From: Rhizobiales bacterium YIM 77505
GTDB lineage: Bacteria > Pseudomonadota > Alphaproteobacteria > Rhizobiales > Beijerinckiaceae
DNA length: 64,000 nt
Direction: 5' to 3'
Assembly: GCA_000745135.1 (NCBI GenBank)
Contig: JQNH01000001.1
Coordinates: forward strand, 3,643,501 to 3,707,500
A model generated the notes under the pieces. The model was not told where the DNA came from. It made no database searches and saw only the letters and a program-made list of their open reading frames with translations. A program made the translations under genes and the position numbers. How positions within the stretch are numbered: position 1 is the first letter of the stretch; every line of letters starts with the position of its first letter. Positions 28,141 through 38,122 of the stretch are shown one piece after another.

Positions 28141-28860
28141 ATGCGAGAGATCGTCCTCGACACCGAGACCACTGGCACCGACCCCGCCGCGGGCGACCGC
28201 ATCGTTGAGATCGGCTGCGTTGAGCTTGTGAACCAGTTTCCGACGGGTCGGACCTTCCACGTCTACATCAACCCTGAACGCCCGGTCTCGCAGGGCGCCT
28301 TCAATGTTCACGGCCTCTCCGACGCCTTTCTGGCCGACAAGCCGGTGTTCGCCGCGGTCGTGGACAATTTCCTCAATTTCATTGGAGATGGGCGCCTGGT
28401 CATCCACAACGCCGCCTTCGATATCGCGTTCCTCAACGCCGAGTTCGCTCGCACGGGCCATCCGCCGATCGATCTGTCGCGTGTGGTCGACACGCTCACC
28501 TTGGCGCGCCGCAAACATCCAGGCGCACCCAACAACCTTGACGCCCTGTGCACCCGCTACGGAATCGACAACACGCGCCGAACCAAGCATGGCGCCCTGC
28601 TCGATGCCGAGCTTTTGTCCGAGGTGTACATCGAGCTGCTCGGCGGCAAGCAGGCCGACCTTGGCCTCGCCCCGCAGGCGGCCCCGGTGGAAACTCAGAT
28701 CCGCGTCGAAAGCACAGTCACGATCGTGCGAGAGCGCAAGACCACTTCGCGTCTCACAGACGCGGAGCGAGAAGCGCATCTCGCTTTCATCGCCACACTC
28801 GGGGAGAAGGCCCTCTGGGCCGATTACGTGCGGCCCGACGCCGAACAGGGGCGCACTTAG
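28141..28860 (+). CDS. dnaQ: DNA polymerase III subunit epsilon
   Basis: This 239-residue 3'-5' proofreading exonuclease is of the DEDDh class. Exo I is LDTETTG with D7 and E9, Exo II is VIHNAAFDIAFLN, and Exo III has the conserved HGALLDAELLSEVYI. The C-terminal 50 residues would bind the polymerase alpha subunit. It starts 6 bp after coaE and ends one base before the convergent secB stop. Confidence 0.96.
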   Translation: MREIVLDTETTGTDPAAGDRIVEIGCVELVNQFPTGRTFHVYINPERPVSQGAFNVHGLSDAFLADKPVFAAVVDNFLNFIGDGRLVIHNAAFDIAFLNAEFARTGHPPIDLSRVVDTLTLARRKHPGAPNNLDALCTRYGIDNTRRTKHGALLDAELLSEVYIELLGGKQADLGLAPQAAPVETQIRVESTVTIVRERKTTSRLTDAEREAHLAFIATLGEKALWADYVRPDAEQGRT

Positions 28861-28861
28861 C

Positions 28862-29371
28862 TTAAGCCGTCGGCGCGCCAGCGGCTCCCTGCCCTTGCAT
28901 CTCCGCCGCCTTCTGGCGGTAGAGCGCGACGAAGTCGATCGGATCGATGTAGAGCGGTGGGAACCCTCCATTGCGGACCGCATCTGCGATGATCTGCCGC
29001 GCGAAGGGGAACAGGAGCCGTGGGCACTCGATCATGATGACCGGGTGGAGCTGCTCCTGCGGAATGTTGCGGGCCCTGAATACCCCGGAATAGGTAAGAT
29101 CGAACGCGAAGAGGACGTCGTTGCCGACCTTGGCGTCGCCTTCCAGCTTCAGGTCGACTTCGAAATCGGTCTCGCCGAGCTGTTTGGCATTCACGTTGAC
29201 CTGAATGTTGATTTGCGGGCCCTGGTTTTGCGGTGCCAGCGAGCGCGGCGCGTTCGGATTCTCGAAGGAGAAGTCCTTGGCGTATTGCGCGAGCGCGTTC
29301 AAGGATGGGGCCAACTCGGCCTGCTCACCGGCTTGGCCGTGGGCGCCGCCATTCGCCGGGTTGTCGGCCAT
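28862..29371 (-). CDS. secB: Protein-export chaperone SecB
   Basis: This 169-residue cytosolic chaperone keeps preproteins unfolded for SecA. The core begins at about residue 30 ([16 protein letters not shown]) and has the strands [12 protein letters not shown] and FEVDLKLEG, then [27 protein letters not shown], split here across a very conserved helix. The Gly/Ala/Gln-rich tails at both ends are usual in alphaproteobacteria. It converges with dnaQ and is divergent from timA, with 261 bp between starts and no gene in that gap. Confidence 0.95.
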   Translation of the reverse strand: MADNPANGGAHGQAGEQAELAPSLNALAQYAKDFSFENPNAPRSLAPQNQGPQINIQVNVNAKQLGETDFEVDLKLEGDAKVGNDVLFAFDLTYSGVFRARNIPQEQLHPVIMIECPRLLFPFARQIIADAVRNGGFPPLYIDPIDFVALYRQKAAEMQGQGAAGAPTA

Positions 29372-29632
29372 GGGGAACTCCTGATGTTTGAAGGATCTGT
29401 GCTGGCCCGGATCTCGCGGGATCGCTCCATGCGGCGGGCCTGACCGGCCTGCGCGCTAGCATGCTTCGAGGGCCGGAACAAGCCACCGGCAAAAAGTGCG
29501 GGGTGATCGGTGGATGTTCATCGTTCCCCCTCCCATATGGGGGATGTCGTAGAGGCGCCGCATTGGCAGTTGCTTTCGGGCAGGGCGGATGTCAAACCCG
29601 AAAAGCCGGCTGAGAGGAACACCGGATCGACG

Positions 29633-30358
29633 ATGCAAGATTCGCTCGACATCACGACCATCATCTTTCTTGCGCTCGCGGTGTTCGTGATCTGGCGGCT
29701 CCGTTCAGTGCTTGGTCAGAAAACCGGGCACGAGAAGCCCCCTTTCGATCCGTTCTCCCGCCGGGAGCCACCGCCCACACCGCGGCCAGGACCGCGCGCG
29801 GCAGATGGCGACAACGTGGTGCGTTTGCCGAGCGGCATCAATAGCCCAGCGCAGACCGTCGAGCTCTCCCCGGACCGCTGGAAGGATTTCGCCGAGCCCG
29901 GCAGTGCGGTCGCCGCCGGCCTCGACGAGATCGCGCGCGCGGAGCCGTCCTTCGACGTCCGCTCCTTCGTTGAAGGTGCGAAGATGGCTTACGAGATGAT
30001 CGTCATGGCCTTCGCGCAGGGCGACCGCAAGACGTTGAAGAACCTCCTCTCCCGCGATGTTTACGAGGGCTTCGAGCGCGCCATCGTCGAGCGGGAGCGC
30101 CGGGGCGAGAGAGCGGAGACGACCTTCGTCTCCATCGACAGAGCGGATATCGAGAACGTTGAGGTGAAGGGACGGGTGGCGCAGGTGACCATGCGCTTCC
30201 TGTCGAAGCTGATCACCGCAACCCGGGACGCGCAAGGAAATGTCGTGGACGGCAATCCCGAGACCGTGGTGGATGTGACCGACGTCTGGACCTTCGCGCG
30301 CACGCTCGGTTCCCGTGACCCCAATTGGCAGCTTGTCGCAACCGAAGCCGGGCAGTGA
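29633..30358 (+). CDS. Tim44/TimA family membrane protein
   Basis: This 241-residue protein has an N-terminal membrane anchor (TIIFLALAVFVIWRLRSVLG), a Pro-rich linker, and a C-terminal Tim44-like domain (about 100-240: FDVRSFVEGAKMAYEMIVMAF and LKNLLSRDVYEGFERAI). Bacterial relatives of the mitochondrial import protein Tim44 have been called TimA in Caulobacter; their role is not settled. I chose ATG 29633 because the anchor begins there; the open frame starts earlier at 29510. Its stop overlaps the mltA start by 3 bp. Confidence 0.9.
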   Translation: MQDSLDITTIIFLALAVFVIWRLRSVLGQKTGHEKPPFDPFSRREPPPTPRPGPRAADGDNVVRLPSGINSPAQTVELSPDRWKDFAEPGSAVAAGLDEIARAEPSFDVRSFVEGAKMAYEMIVMAFAQGDRKTLKNLLSRDVYEGFERAIVERERRGERAETTFVSIDRADIENVEVKGRVAQVTMRFLSKLITATRDAQGNVVDGNPETVVDVTDVWTFARTLGSRDPNWQLVATEAGQ

Positions 30359-31551
30359 CCGCACGGCGGAGGCGGGTGCTGGGCCTTCTTGCGGCTCTGA
30401 GCGCGCTCTGCTTCAGCGCCCAAGGACGAGCTGAATCTCTCGCCTGGACCGTCGGCGATGCGCGGCTCGAGCCCCTCACCTTCGACGATCTCCCTGGCTG
30501 GCGGCTTGACGATCACCGCTTGGCCTTTGAGACCTTCATCAAGACTTGTCGTGCGATCATCGAGGACGTCGACGCCCTGAAGACCGCCCGTCCGGCGAGC
30601 GATGACCTGCGCGCCGTCTGCCGGGCGGCGCTCGATGCGGAGGGTGCCCCTGATCCGCGATCGTTCTTCGAACGGTGGTTCCGGCCCTACGAGGTCGTCC
30701 CGCCTGGGGAGCGCGGCTTTCTCACAGGCTATTTCGAGCCCGAATTCCAAGGCGCTCTAACAGCGAGCGCCGAGTTCCCAGTGCCGCTCCTTGCCAGGCC
30801 CCTGGATCTGGTCACCGTTCCTAGGGGCGAGTCCTGGCCAGGACTTGAGGGCCTTCAGGCGGCGCGGCGGACCGAGCGCGGCGTCGGACCTTATCCCGAT
30901 CGCGCCGCCATCGAGGATGGTGCGCTGGGCTCTCTCGCGCAGCCGGTGCTCTACCTCCGCGATGCCGTCGACGCCTTCATTGTCCATGTGCAGGGCTCGG
31001 CGCGGATTCGCCTTCCCGATCGCCGTACGGTGCGGGTCGCCTATGCCGGCAAGAACGGCCATCCCTTCACGGCGATTGGGCGCGTGATCGTCGAGCGCGG
31101 GCACGTCCCCCTGGCCGAAATGAACCTGGAACGCCTGACCGCGTGGCTGAGGGAGAATCCTGCGGAGGCACGGGAGATCATGCGGCTCAACCGCTCCTAC
31201 GTGTTCTTCCGCCTGGTCGAGGAACTCGGCCCTAACGATGGGCCGATCGGCGCCGCGGGCGTGCCGCTCACCCCGGAGCGGAGCCTTGCCGTCGACCGGC
31301 ATCTCTGGAGCTACGGCCTGCCCTTCTGGCTCGAAGGAGAATTGCCGGCCGAAGGGCGCGGGGTCGTGCCTCTGGCGCGCCTGATGATCGCCCAGGACAC
31401 GGGTAGCGCCATCCTCGGCCCGGCCAGAGGGGACTATTTCTTCGGCAGTGGCCACAAGGCGGGCACCCGCGCGGGACGGCTTCGTCACCGTGTTCGGTTC
31501 GTCGTGCTTTGGCCGAAGGGCGGGTTGCCGAGCGCGTCGCCAGGCCCATAA
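30355..31551 (+). CDS. mltA: Membrane-bound lytic murein transglycosylase A family protein
   Basis: This 398-residue periplasmic enzyme cleaves peptidoglycan to anhydro-muropeptides. The GTG start overlaps the timA stop (GTGA). A signal peptide with an RRRR cluster and cut after AQGRA is visible; there is no lipobox, unlike E. coli MltA. MltA signatures are FLTGYFEPEFQGAL, the VHVQGSARI strand, YAGKNGHPFTAIGR, and the 3D domain LMIAQDTGSAILGPARGDYF, which holds the catalytic Asp, then FGSGHKAGTRAG. It forms a tight run timA-mltA-smr-HTH. Confidence 0.95.
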   Translation: MTARRRRVLGLLAALSALCFSAQGRAESLAWTVGDARLEPLTFDDLPGWRLDDHRLAFETFIKTCRAIIEDVDALKTARPASDDLRAVCRAALDAEGAPDPRSFFERWFRPYEVVPPGERGFLTGYFEPEFQGALTASAEFPVPLLARPLDLVTVPRGESWPGLEGLQAARRTERGVGPYPDRAAIEDGALGSLAQPVLYLRDAVDAFIVHVQGSARIRLPDRRTVRVAYAGKNGHPFTAIGRVIVERGHVPLAEMNLERLTAWLRENPAEAREIMRLNRSYVFFRLVEELGPNDGPIGAAGVPLTPERSLAVDRHLWSYGLPFWLEGELPAEGRGVVPLARLMIAQDTGSAILGPARGDYFFGSGHKAGTRAGRLRHRVRFVVLWPKGGLPSASPGP

Positions 31552-31560
31552 AGACGCCTT

Positions 31561-32133
31561 ATGAAACACAGGCTCCACCGCCCGCTCTCCGCCGAGGAGC
31601 GCCGCCTTTGGGCGCAGGTCGCGCGAAGCGTGAAGCCGCTCCCCGGCCGGACAATCCCTGAGCCCGATCACCCCCCATCGGCCACCTCGTCGGCGCCGCT
31701 CAGCGGCCCAGCCGCTCCTGTGCCGGCCGGACGCCCAAGAGCGGCAACGGACCGCCTGGCGCCCCTTGCGCCGATCGAGCAGAAGACGTTGACGCAGCTG
31801 CGACGCGGCCGCCGTGAGGTCGATGCCGTCATCGACCTGCATGGGTTGCGACAGGAGGAAGCCCATGCGCGGCTCATCGCCTTTCTGAGGCGCGCGCAAG
31901 AGGCAGGGCACGTTCTCGTGCTCGTCATCACCGGCAAGGGTGCAGCCTCGACGGGGGGACTTTTCGAGGAGCGGGGAGTGCTGCGCCGGGTGGTGCCCCA
32001 TTGGTTGCGTCTTCCGGACCTGCGGAGCCTCGTTCTCGGCTTTGAGACGGCTGCCCCCCAGCATGGGGGCGCCGGTGCGCTCTATGTGCGGCTGCGGCGG
32101 CGCCGCTCGCCGGATGGAGCGTCCCACCGATGA
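31561..32133 (+). CDS. Smr domain protein
   Basis: This 190-residue protein ends in a small MutS-related (Smr) domain (about 88-185) with the signatures VIDLHGLRQEEAHARL and VITGKG; such domains have nicking endonuclease activity in some proteins. The first 85 residues are basic and proline-rich without a known fold. It starts 9 bp after mltA and overlaps the next gene by 4 bp (ATGA). The mltA-Smr-HTH order is common in Hyphomicrobiales. The cellular role of this group is not known. Confidence 0.92.
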   Translation: MKHRLHRPLSAEERRLWAQVARSVKPLPGRTIPEPDHPPSATSSAPLSGPAAPVPAGRPRAATDRLAPLAPIEQKTLTQLRRGRREVDAVIDLHGLRQEEAHARLIAFLRRAQEAGHVLVLVITGKGAASTGGLFEERGVLRRVVPHWLRLPDLRSLVLGFETAAPQHGGAGALYVRLRRRRSPDGASHR

Positions 32134-32513
32134 CCCCCTTCGGAGCGCGGGTGCGTCAGCTGCGCCAGGAGCGAGGGCTGCTGCTCAAGGACATGGCCGC
32201 CCATCTCGGGGTCTCGAGCGCCTATCTCTCGGCGCTCGAGCGCGGCGCCCGCGGCAAGCCAAGCTGGGCTCTTCTGCAGGGGGTGCTGCAGTATTTCCAG
32301 ATCATCTGGGACGAAGCGGATGAGCTTCTGCGTCTCGCCGACCTGTCGGATCCAAAAGTGAGAATGGATTTGACCGACGCTCCGGCGGACGCGGTTCTGC
32401 TTGCCAACCGTCTCGCACGCGAAATCCGCGATCTTTCCAGCGGCGACATCGCGGCGATGCTCGCCATTCTCGATCAGGCCCGGGCACGCAAGCTCGCAGG
32501 CGAGCGCTCTTGA
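32130..32513 (+). CDS. XRE-family helix-turn-helix protein
   Basis: This 127-residue protein has an N-terminal Cro/CI-type helix-turn-helix (about 6-68), with DMAAHLGVSSAYLSALERG as the two recognition helices. The C-terminal half (about 75-127) is helical and could dimerise. It is translationally coupled to the Smr gene by an ATGA overlap. It probably acts as a transcription regulator; no operator could be assigned, and nothing shows whether it controls its own run. Confidence 0.88.
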   Translation: MTPFGARVRQLRQERGLLLKDMAAHLGVSSAYLSALERGARGKPSWALLQGVLQYFQIIWDEADELLRLADLSDPKVRMDLTDAPADAVLLANRLAREIRDLSSGDIAAMLAILDQARARKLAGERS

Positions 32514-32564
32514 CCACCGTCGCGCCCGATGCCAAAGCGCGCGACCTCCTGAGCCGGATTCTCC

Positions 32565-33566
32565 ATGCCCGACACTCCCATCGATGTCCTGACCATCGGC
32601 AATGCCATCGTCGACGTGATCGCCAAGACCGACGACGCCTTCCTCGTCGCCCATGGCTTGCACAAGGGAGCCATGCAGCTCATCGATGAAGAGAGGGCTG
32701 AAGACCTCTACGCGGCGATGGGGCCATCCACGGTGGTCGGCGGCGGCTCGGCCGCCAACACGGCGGTCGGCGCAGCCATGCTCGGGGCGAGGGCGGCGTT
32801 CATCGGGAAGGTCCGGGATGATGAGCTTGGGCGGCTCTATGCCCATGATCTGCGGGCGGTGGGCCTGTCTTACACGGTTCCCCCCGCCCTGCACGGACCG
32901 GCCACCGCCCGCAGTTTCATCCTGGTGACGCCGGACGGCGAGCGCACCATGAACACCTATCTCGGCGCCTGCCAGAATCTCACGGCCGAGGACATCGATC
33001 CGCACCAGGTGCGTCATGCCCGCATCGTCTACCTGGAAGGCTATCTCTGGGACCCGCCCGAGGCCAAGAAGGCGTTTCGGAAGGCGGTCGCGATCGCTCA
33101 CGAGGCGGGCAACGCCGTCGCCCTGACCCTATCCGACCCCTTCTGCGTCGATCGCTATCGGGACGAGTTCCTGGGGCTCATGCGCGACGGCAGCCTCGAT
33201 ATCCTTTTCGCCAACATTCACGAACTGAAAAGTCTGTATCAGACGGCTGACGAGGCGACGGCCTTGGCGGCACTGCGCGAAGAGGCGGTGCTTGGCGTCG
33301 TGACTCGTTCGGAAGCGGGAGCCCTCGTTGTGACCCGCGATGGGACGCGGGCGGTGCCCGCATTCCCCGTCGAACGAGTGGTCGACACGACGGGCGCGGG
33401 CGACCTTTTCGCTGCGGGCTTCCTCGCTGGATTGGCGAAGGGTCTCGACCATGCCGAATGCGCACGCCTCGGCGGCTTGGCGGCAGCAGAGGTCATTCAG
33501 CACATCGGCGCGCGCCCACAGACAGACCTGCGCGACCTCGCGCGCCAGCACAAGCTGTTGCCTTGA
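32565..33566 (+). CDS. PfkB-family sugar/nucleoside kinase, adenosine-kinase-like
   Basis: This 333-residue ribokinase-fold enzyme has the N-terminal GNAIVDVIAK strand, the substrate glycine motif VVGGGSAANTAVGAAMLG, the core DPFCVDRYRDEFL and the PfkB signature 2 DTTGAGDLFAAGFLAGL with the catalytic Asp. Hyphomicrobiales orthologues are annotated as adenosine kinase. That substrate is family knowledge and other nucleosides or sugars cannot be excluded by eye. It lies 51 bp after the HTH gene and converges with the next gene. Confidence 0.9.
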   Translation: MPDTPIDVLTIGNAIVDVIAKTDDAFLVAHGLHKGAMQLIDEERAEDLYAAMGPSTVVGGGSAANTAVGAAMLGARAAFIGKVRDDELGRLYAHDLRAVGLSYTVPPALHGPATARSFILVTPDGERTMNTYLGACQNLTAEDIDPHQVRHARIVYLEGYLWDPPEAKKAFRKAVAIAHEAGNAVALTLSDPFCVDRYRDEFLGLMRDGSLDILFANIHELKSLYQTADEATALAALREEAVLGVVTRSEAGALVVTRDGTRAVPAFPVERVVDTTGAGDLFAAGFLAGLAKGLDHAECARLGGLAAAEVIQHIGARPQTDLRDLARQHKLLP

Positions 33567-33586
33567 AGCGAGGTGCGGGACCTGCC

Positions 33587-34510
33587 TTATCGCGGCTCCG
33601 TCATCACGCCCCGGCTCGTCACCACCATCCAGCGATCGCCACGCTTGCGGATCGATCGGACGACGCCCGCACCGGGGAGCATCTCCCCTGCCCTGACCTC
33701 GTAGTGGTTTCCCTGCCCCTCCACCAGGGCAAGATCCTCGCGCACCTGACGGACGGACCAGCCGTGAAGGCGTCGCGGGTTCCGCACCCGTTGTTTCGGT
33801 GTCTTCGCGACGGCAACCGTGACGTTTGTTGCGGCTGAGAGCTCGTCAGGGATGCTGCCGGTCATGATGGGCTGAGGCGGCTCGACGACCGGCGGCGGCT
33901 CGTCGTGGTTCTCGCTTGCGGCAGCGACGGTTTCGGCAGGGTCCGCGTGGGGCGCCTTCGTCCCCTCCGATCTTGCCGTTTCCACCGCGACCGGCGCGGA
34001 GATCGGTTGATCGAGACGCGCCTCCATGCGCGCCAGGCCGACCGTGGCATCGATGCGGACGGAATTGATCTCGAAGGCAAGCTTCTCCATCCCTGCGGCG
34101 AGCGCGTTGACCTGCCCGGCAAGAGCCTTCGCCTCCTGTGTCAGTCGCCGCAGGGTCTCGTGGCCTTCTCGAATGTCCAGCATGAGGGCCGCGAGCCGGT
34201 GCTCCTGCTCGATCCCCACGCGCGCCTCTGCAGGAAGAGGACTGTCCGGCGCCGGGGGAGAGAGTGCTTCAAAGCGGGCAAGGACTGAGCGTGAAATGGA
34301 GTGCACGTCGCCGACCAAGGCTGCCCCGCCGACCAGCATCATCGTTGCGGCCATCGTCATGCGGCGCCGCCAAGCGCTCCTCCCGCTGGCGGCGTTCGGC
34401 TTCGGAGGTGTAGCGGTCTTGTTATGAGGGCGGGCCCGCGCCTCCCCGCGGGTCGCGGACTGTCCAGCTCGGGCGATCAGGATGGCTGAGTTCTGATTCT
34501 TGTTCTTCAT
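33587..34510 (-). CDS. Single-pass membrane protein of unknown function
   Basis: This 307-residue protein is not one I can name. Residues 1-50 are basic, a single hydrophobic segment (about 51-68, MTMAATMMLVGGAALVGD) acts as a signal anchor, and a helical, probably coiled-coil stretch follows (about 100-170, LMLDIREGHETLRRLTQEAK). A Pro/Glu-rich linker (180-225) leads to a compact C-terminal module, WSVRQVREDLALVEGQG to VVTSRGVM. I have seen similar modules at the end of hypothetical proteins in Rhizobiales. The likely topology is N-in with the C-terminal part in the periplasm. GAAGGA lies 9 nt upstream of the ATG. It is 77 bp downstream of coaA on the same strand. Confidence 0.8.
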   Translation of the reverse strand: MKNKNQNSAILIARAGQSATRGEARARPHNKTATPPKPNAASGRSAWRRRMTMAATMMLVGGAALVGDVHSISRSVLARFEALSPPAPDSPLPAEARVGIEQEHRLAALMLDIREGHETLRRLTQEAKALAGQVNALAAGMEKLAFEINSVRIDATVGLARMEARLDQPISAPVAVETARSEGTKAPHADPAETVAAASENHDEPPPVVEPPQPIMTGSIPDELSAATNVTVAVAKTPKQRVRNPRRLHGWSVRQVREDLALVEGQGNHYEVRAGEMLPGAGVVRSIRKRGDRWMVVTSRGVMTEPR

Positions 34511-34587
34511 TGGCGCGAATCCTTCGGGTGGGCTCGCGCATCAAATCAGTCGGAAATTTACCAGATGGTTACCATGACGCCGAATTC

Positions 34588-35598
34588 TCAAAGCCGCCGC
34601 AGGGCGACCTGCTCGATGCGGTGGCTCGGGCCTTTTCTGAGGATGAGGCTTGCCCGCTGGCGCGTAGGCAGGATGTTCTCGCGCAGGTTGACGAGATTGA
34701 TGCGGGTCCAAAGCCCATCGGCGACTGCAATCGCCTCGTCCTCGGAAATTTCCGCATATTTCCGGAAATAGGAAAGGGGATCGCGGAACGCTGTTTGTCT
34801 CAGGCGCAGGAATCGGTCCACATACCAGCGATGGAGGTCGTTCTCGTCCGCGTCGAGATAGATCGAGAAATCGAAATAGTCTGAAACAAAGGGAATGACC
34901 GTTCCATCCTTTGGCAGCCGGGCAGGCTGGAGCACGTTGAGCCCTTCGACGATCAGGATGTCGGGACGGTCGACGACGACCTTCTCGTCCGGCACCACGT
35001 CATAGACGAGATGCGAGTAGAGCGGCGCGCTGACGTTGCGACGCCCTGCCTTGATGTCGGCCAGGAAATGGAGAAGCTTGTTGGTGTCGTAGCTCTCCGG
35101 AAAGCCCTTGCGCTCCATGAGCCCGAGCCGCTGGAGCTCGGCGTTCGGAAGGAGAAAGCCGTCCGTCGTGACGAGGTCGACCTTCGGGGTGTTGGGCCAG
35201 CGCGCCAGGAGCGCCTTCAACAGCCGGGCGGTGGTCGACTTGCCAACGGCGACAGAGCCGGCGACGCCGATGATGTAGGGAACCTTGGCTTCGTTCTCGG
35301 CGAGAAGGAAGCGCTGCGTCGCCCGAAAGAGGCCCTGGGTCGCCGCGACGTAAAGCGAGAGCAGGCGCGACAGGGGCAGGTAGATGGCGACCACCTCCTC
35401 GAGCCCGACGGGATCGTTGAGGGACTGCAGGCGCACCACCTCGTCGGCGGTGAGCGTCAGGGGCGTGTCGGCGCGAAGCTTCGCCCATTCGTCCCGGGTG
35501 AAGATGCGATAGGGCGAGAGGCCGTCGTCCCGGGGCGGCGCTCCGAGGCGATCCTCTGGACGCGCCTCCGGGCGGATGTCCTTGGCCGTGGCCGTCAT
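34588..35598 (-). CDS. coaA: Pantothenate kinase, type I
   Basis: This 336-residue kinase does the first, regulated step of coenzyme A synthesis. The P-loop [12 protein letters not shown] is at 111-122. [21 protein letters not shown] and [10 protein letters not shown] are typical of CoaA, and [20 protein letters not shown] matches the CoA-feedback region. Its start overlaps the hisE stop by 4 bp. The hisE-coaA junction is conserved in Rhizobiales, and with coaE at 27.5 kb the window holds two CoA-pathway kinases. Confidence 0.97.
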   Translation of the reverse strand: MTATAKDIRPEARPEDRLGAPPRDDGLSPYRIFTRDEWAKLRADTPLTLTADEVVRLQSLNDPVGLEEVVAIYLPLSRLLSLYVAATQGLFRATQRFLLAENEAKVPYIIGVAGSVAVGKSTTARLLKALLARWPNTPKVDLVTTDGFLLPNAELQRLGLMERKGFPESYDTNKLLHFLADIKAGRRNVSAPLYSHLVYDVVPDEKVVVDRPDILIVEGLNVLQPARLPKDGTVIPFVSDYFDFSIYLDADENDLHRWYVDRFLRLRQTAFRDPLSYFRKYAEISEDEAIAVADGLWTRINLVNLRENILPTRQRASLILRKGPSHRIEQVALRRL

Positions 35599-35927
35599 CG
35601 CCCGCAGCCTGGCTGGCGCGCGGCCTTTTCCGCGAGGCCCGATTGGGCGGTACGGCGCTGAAGCTCGCTCATGACCTCTTCCAGTGGCACATCGCCGGCC
35701 TTCAGGACAACCAGCAAATGATAGAGAAGGTCGGCCGCTTCCGCCACGAGCTCCTTGCGGTCCCCCCGGACCGCGGCGATCGCCACTTCCACCGCCTCTT
35801 CGCCCAGCTTCTTGGCCGCCCTGGCTGGGCCGTCCTGCAAGAGCTTCGCCGTATAGGATTGATCGGAACCTGCTGCCGCGCGTTCGGCGATGATGCGGGC
35901 GAGGTCGGACAGGGTGAATGACGTCAA
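35595..35927 (-). CDS. hisE: Phosphoribosyl-ATP pyrophosphatase
   Basis: This 110-residue all-helical MazG-like enzyme does the second step of histidine synthesis. The metal-binding helices read [13 protein letters not shown] and [17 protein letters not shown], with the conserved EE and E..D residues. It is a stand-alone HisE, not fused to HisI, as usual in alphaproteobacteria. The rest of the histidine run lies upstream but is separated from it by a chemoreceptor gene. Confidence 0.96.
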   Translation of the reverse strand: MTSFTLSDLARIIAERAAAGSDQSYTAKLLQDGPARAAKKLGEEAVEVAIAAVRGDRKELVAEAADLLYHLLVVLKAGDVPLEEVMSELQRRTAQSGLAEKAARQPGCGR

Positions 35928-35984
35928 GGCACGCGGCCTCCCATGGGCTTGGAGGCGGGACCTTACAGGAACGGCACCGCCTCG

Positions 35985-37994
35985 TCAGGCGGCGCGGACA
36001 CCGTCCACGAAGGTGGCGATCCGCGTCTCGACCAGGGAGGCTTCCTCGTCGAGACGGGCCGACAGACGCTCGACCTGACTTGAAACCGCTTCTGCGCGCT
36101 TGGTGGCGGCGGCCACCTCGTCCATCGCCCTGACCCCGGCTTGGGACTTCGCGACCGTGGCCGCTACGCTTGTGGCGATGGAGTCGACCGCCCGGCTCTG
36201 CTCGTGCACGGCTGCGGCTACGGCCGCTGCGAGCTCCGACATGTCGCGGATGATGCCGTTCACCACCCCAAGAGCGCGTCCGGCCTCGCCCGAGGCGCTC
36301 TGGATGGCGGCGATCTGGCGGGCGATGTCGTCGGTGGCCCGGGAGGTCTGGTTCGCAAGGGCCTTGACCTCGCCGGCGACGACGGCGAAACCCCTGCCGG
36401 CTTCCCCTGCCCGTGCCGCTTCGATCGTGGCGTTGAGGGCGAGCAGGTTCGTCTGCTCGGCGATCGAGCGGATGAGCCCGATGACCTCGCCGATTTCCGA
36501 TGCACTCGCTTCCAGGGTTTGCATCGTGTCCATGGTGGCCTGGGCAGCGCCCGAGGCGCGCTCTGCCACCTCCTTCGACTCGGCCGCCCGGGCCGCGATG
36601 TCGCCAATGGATCGGGTCAGTTCCTCGGTGGTGGCGGACACCGCCTCGACTGTCGCGGCGGCGTCGGTGACTGCGGCGCCGGCACGACGGGTCTCCGCGA
36701 TCGCCGTGCCCGACGCCTCGTTGAGCGCGCTCGATACCCCGTTGAGCTGCTCCACCGTGGCTCCCACCGCGGCCAAGGTCTCGCGCATGGCCTCTTGAAA
36801 CGAGGCGATGAGCCCGTCGACCGCGGCGGCGCGCTTCAGACGCTCGCCCTGCTCCTGGGCCTGGGCGGCCGCCAACCGGGTCCGCTCAACGGCGTTCTCG
36901 CGGAACACCTCGGCCATGCGAGCCATTTCCCCGATCTCGTCGGGACGGTGGGTCTCCGGGATCGGTGCGTCGCTCCGGCCCTCCACCAGGGCCTGCATGG
37001 CCAAGCGCAGGGAGGCGAGGGGCCGGGTGATGCTGCGTCCGACCACCCAGGCGACGAGCAGAGAGAACGCGAGGACGCCCGCCCCGATCAGAAGCACGGC
37101 CTTGAGGACAAGCCGCTGCGCCGCCGCAAGGTTCGCGGCGGCGTTCGCCGCCCGCGCCGACATGGCGTTTTCGATCTCCGATACGATCGGCGAGGCAATC
37201 TGCAGCTCGTCGCTGAGGCGTTCGATGGCCCGCGTGAGCTCCGCGCTCCTTTCGCGCCAGGCATCGAATGCCTCGCGGTAAGCCTTGAGCCCTGCTGCGA
37301 GCGCCTCCTTTCCTTCGACCGCAGCGTCAAGGCCGCCGACGAAACGCTCGACGCGGCTGATCGCGACCTCGAAATCGCCGAGTTGAACCTGGTCCGGCGT
37401 GATGATGAAGGCCTGTTCGCGCTGCCGGAGGGCAGAGGCGGCCTGAGCGAGGCGCCACAGCGAAACGTCGTCCCCGCCGCGCGCTGCGGATAGGGCGGCG
37501 CTCTCCAACGCTTCTCCGGTCTTGGTCATGGCGCCGCGCAGCCCGCTTGTCTCGTCGACGCCGACCTCGCTCAGCCTGGCGAGCAGGTCACCGATGCTGG
37601 CCTGCGTTCGTTTTCCAAGGTCGTCCAGCCGCCGAAGCTGATCGCGCACGACATCCGCCTCGCGCAGATGCGCGATGCCGCTCGCCAGCGCGGCGACCTC
37701 CTTCATTTTGGCCGCGAAAAGATCCGCATGGCGTGTCTGTTGCCGATGCAGGAAGTCGGCGAGGTCAAGCCGCGCGCCCGCGTAGAGACGATCGATCGCG
37801 CCGGCCTTCGCTGCAAGCTCCGCCGCCCCCGACTGGATCTCGAGCGCCTCCCGCGTCCGCGTTCCGAGCAAGAAGGCGGATCCGGCGATCGCCACGATCC
37901 CGACCGCACCTGAAAGGGCGATGGCGAAGATCCGCACTGAGAGGGAGCGCAGCGGCGAGCGGATGAAGGACCTCGGTTCACACGGTGTCGGCAC
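35985..37994 (-). CDS. Methyl-accepting chemotaxis protein
   Basis: This 669-residue transducer has a first membrane segment at about 20-44, a long helical periplasmic sensor (about 45-295), a second membrane segment near 296-318, a HAMP domain ([19 protein letters not shown]) and a signalling domain. The hairpin tip [20 protein letters not shown] and [15 protein letters not shown] are intact. There is no C-terminal CheB/CheR pentapeptide. No CheA, CheW or flagellar gene is near. It sits between hisF and hisE on the same strand, splitting a run that is contiguous in many relatives, with 57 bp to hisE and 128 bp to hisF. The ligand is unknown. Confidence 0.96.
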   Translation of the reverse strand: MPTPCEPRSFIRSPLRSLSVRIFAIALSGAVGIVAIAGSAFLLGTRTREALEIQSGAAELAAKAGAIDRLYAGARLDLADFLHRQQTRHADLFAAKMKEVAALASGIAHLREADVVRDQLRRLDDLGKRTQASIGDLLARLSEVGVDETSGLRGAMTKTGEALESAALSAARGGDDVSLWRLAQAASALRQREQAFIITPDQVQLGDFEVAISRVERFVGGLDAAVEGKEALAAGLKAYREAFDAWRERSAELTRAIERLSDELQIASPIVSEIENAMSARAANAAANLAAAQRLVLKAVLLIGAGVLAFSLLVAWVVGRSITRPLASLRLAMQALVEGRSDAPIPETHRPDEIGEMARMAEVFRENAVERTRLAAAQAQEQGERLKRAAAVDGLIASFQEAMRETLAAVGATVEQLNGVSSALNEASGTAIAETRRAGAAVTDAAATVEAVSATTEELTRSIGDIAARAAESKEVAERASGAAQATMDTMQTLEASASEIGEVIGLIRSIAEQTNLLALNATIEAARAGEAGRGFAVVAGEVKALANQTSRATDDIARQIAAIQSASGEAGRALGVVNGIIRDMSELAAAVAAAVHEQSRAVDSIATSVAATVAKSQAGVRAMDEVAAATKRAEAVSSQVERLSARLDEEASLVETRIATFVDGVRAA

Positions 37995-38122
37995 GGTTGT
38001 CGTTCCCTGCAGGGCACCGCAGAGTTGCAGTCAACGATTTAACGACGGCTTTACGCCTGTACCGCGCGGATGATCGCGCCCGATGGGCGTCTCGAGGCAA
38101 GCCGCGCCATTCGCCTGTCTCG

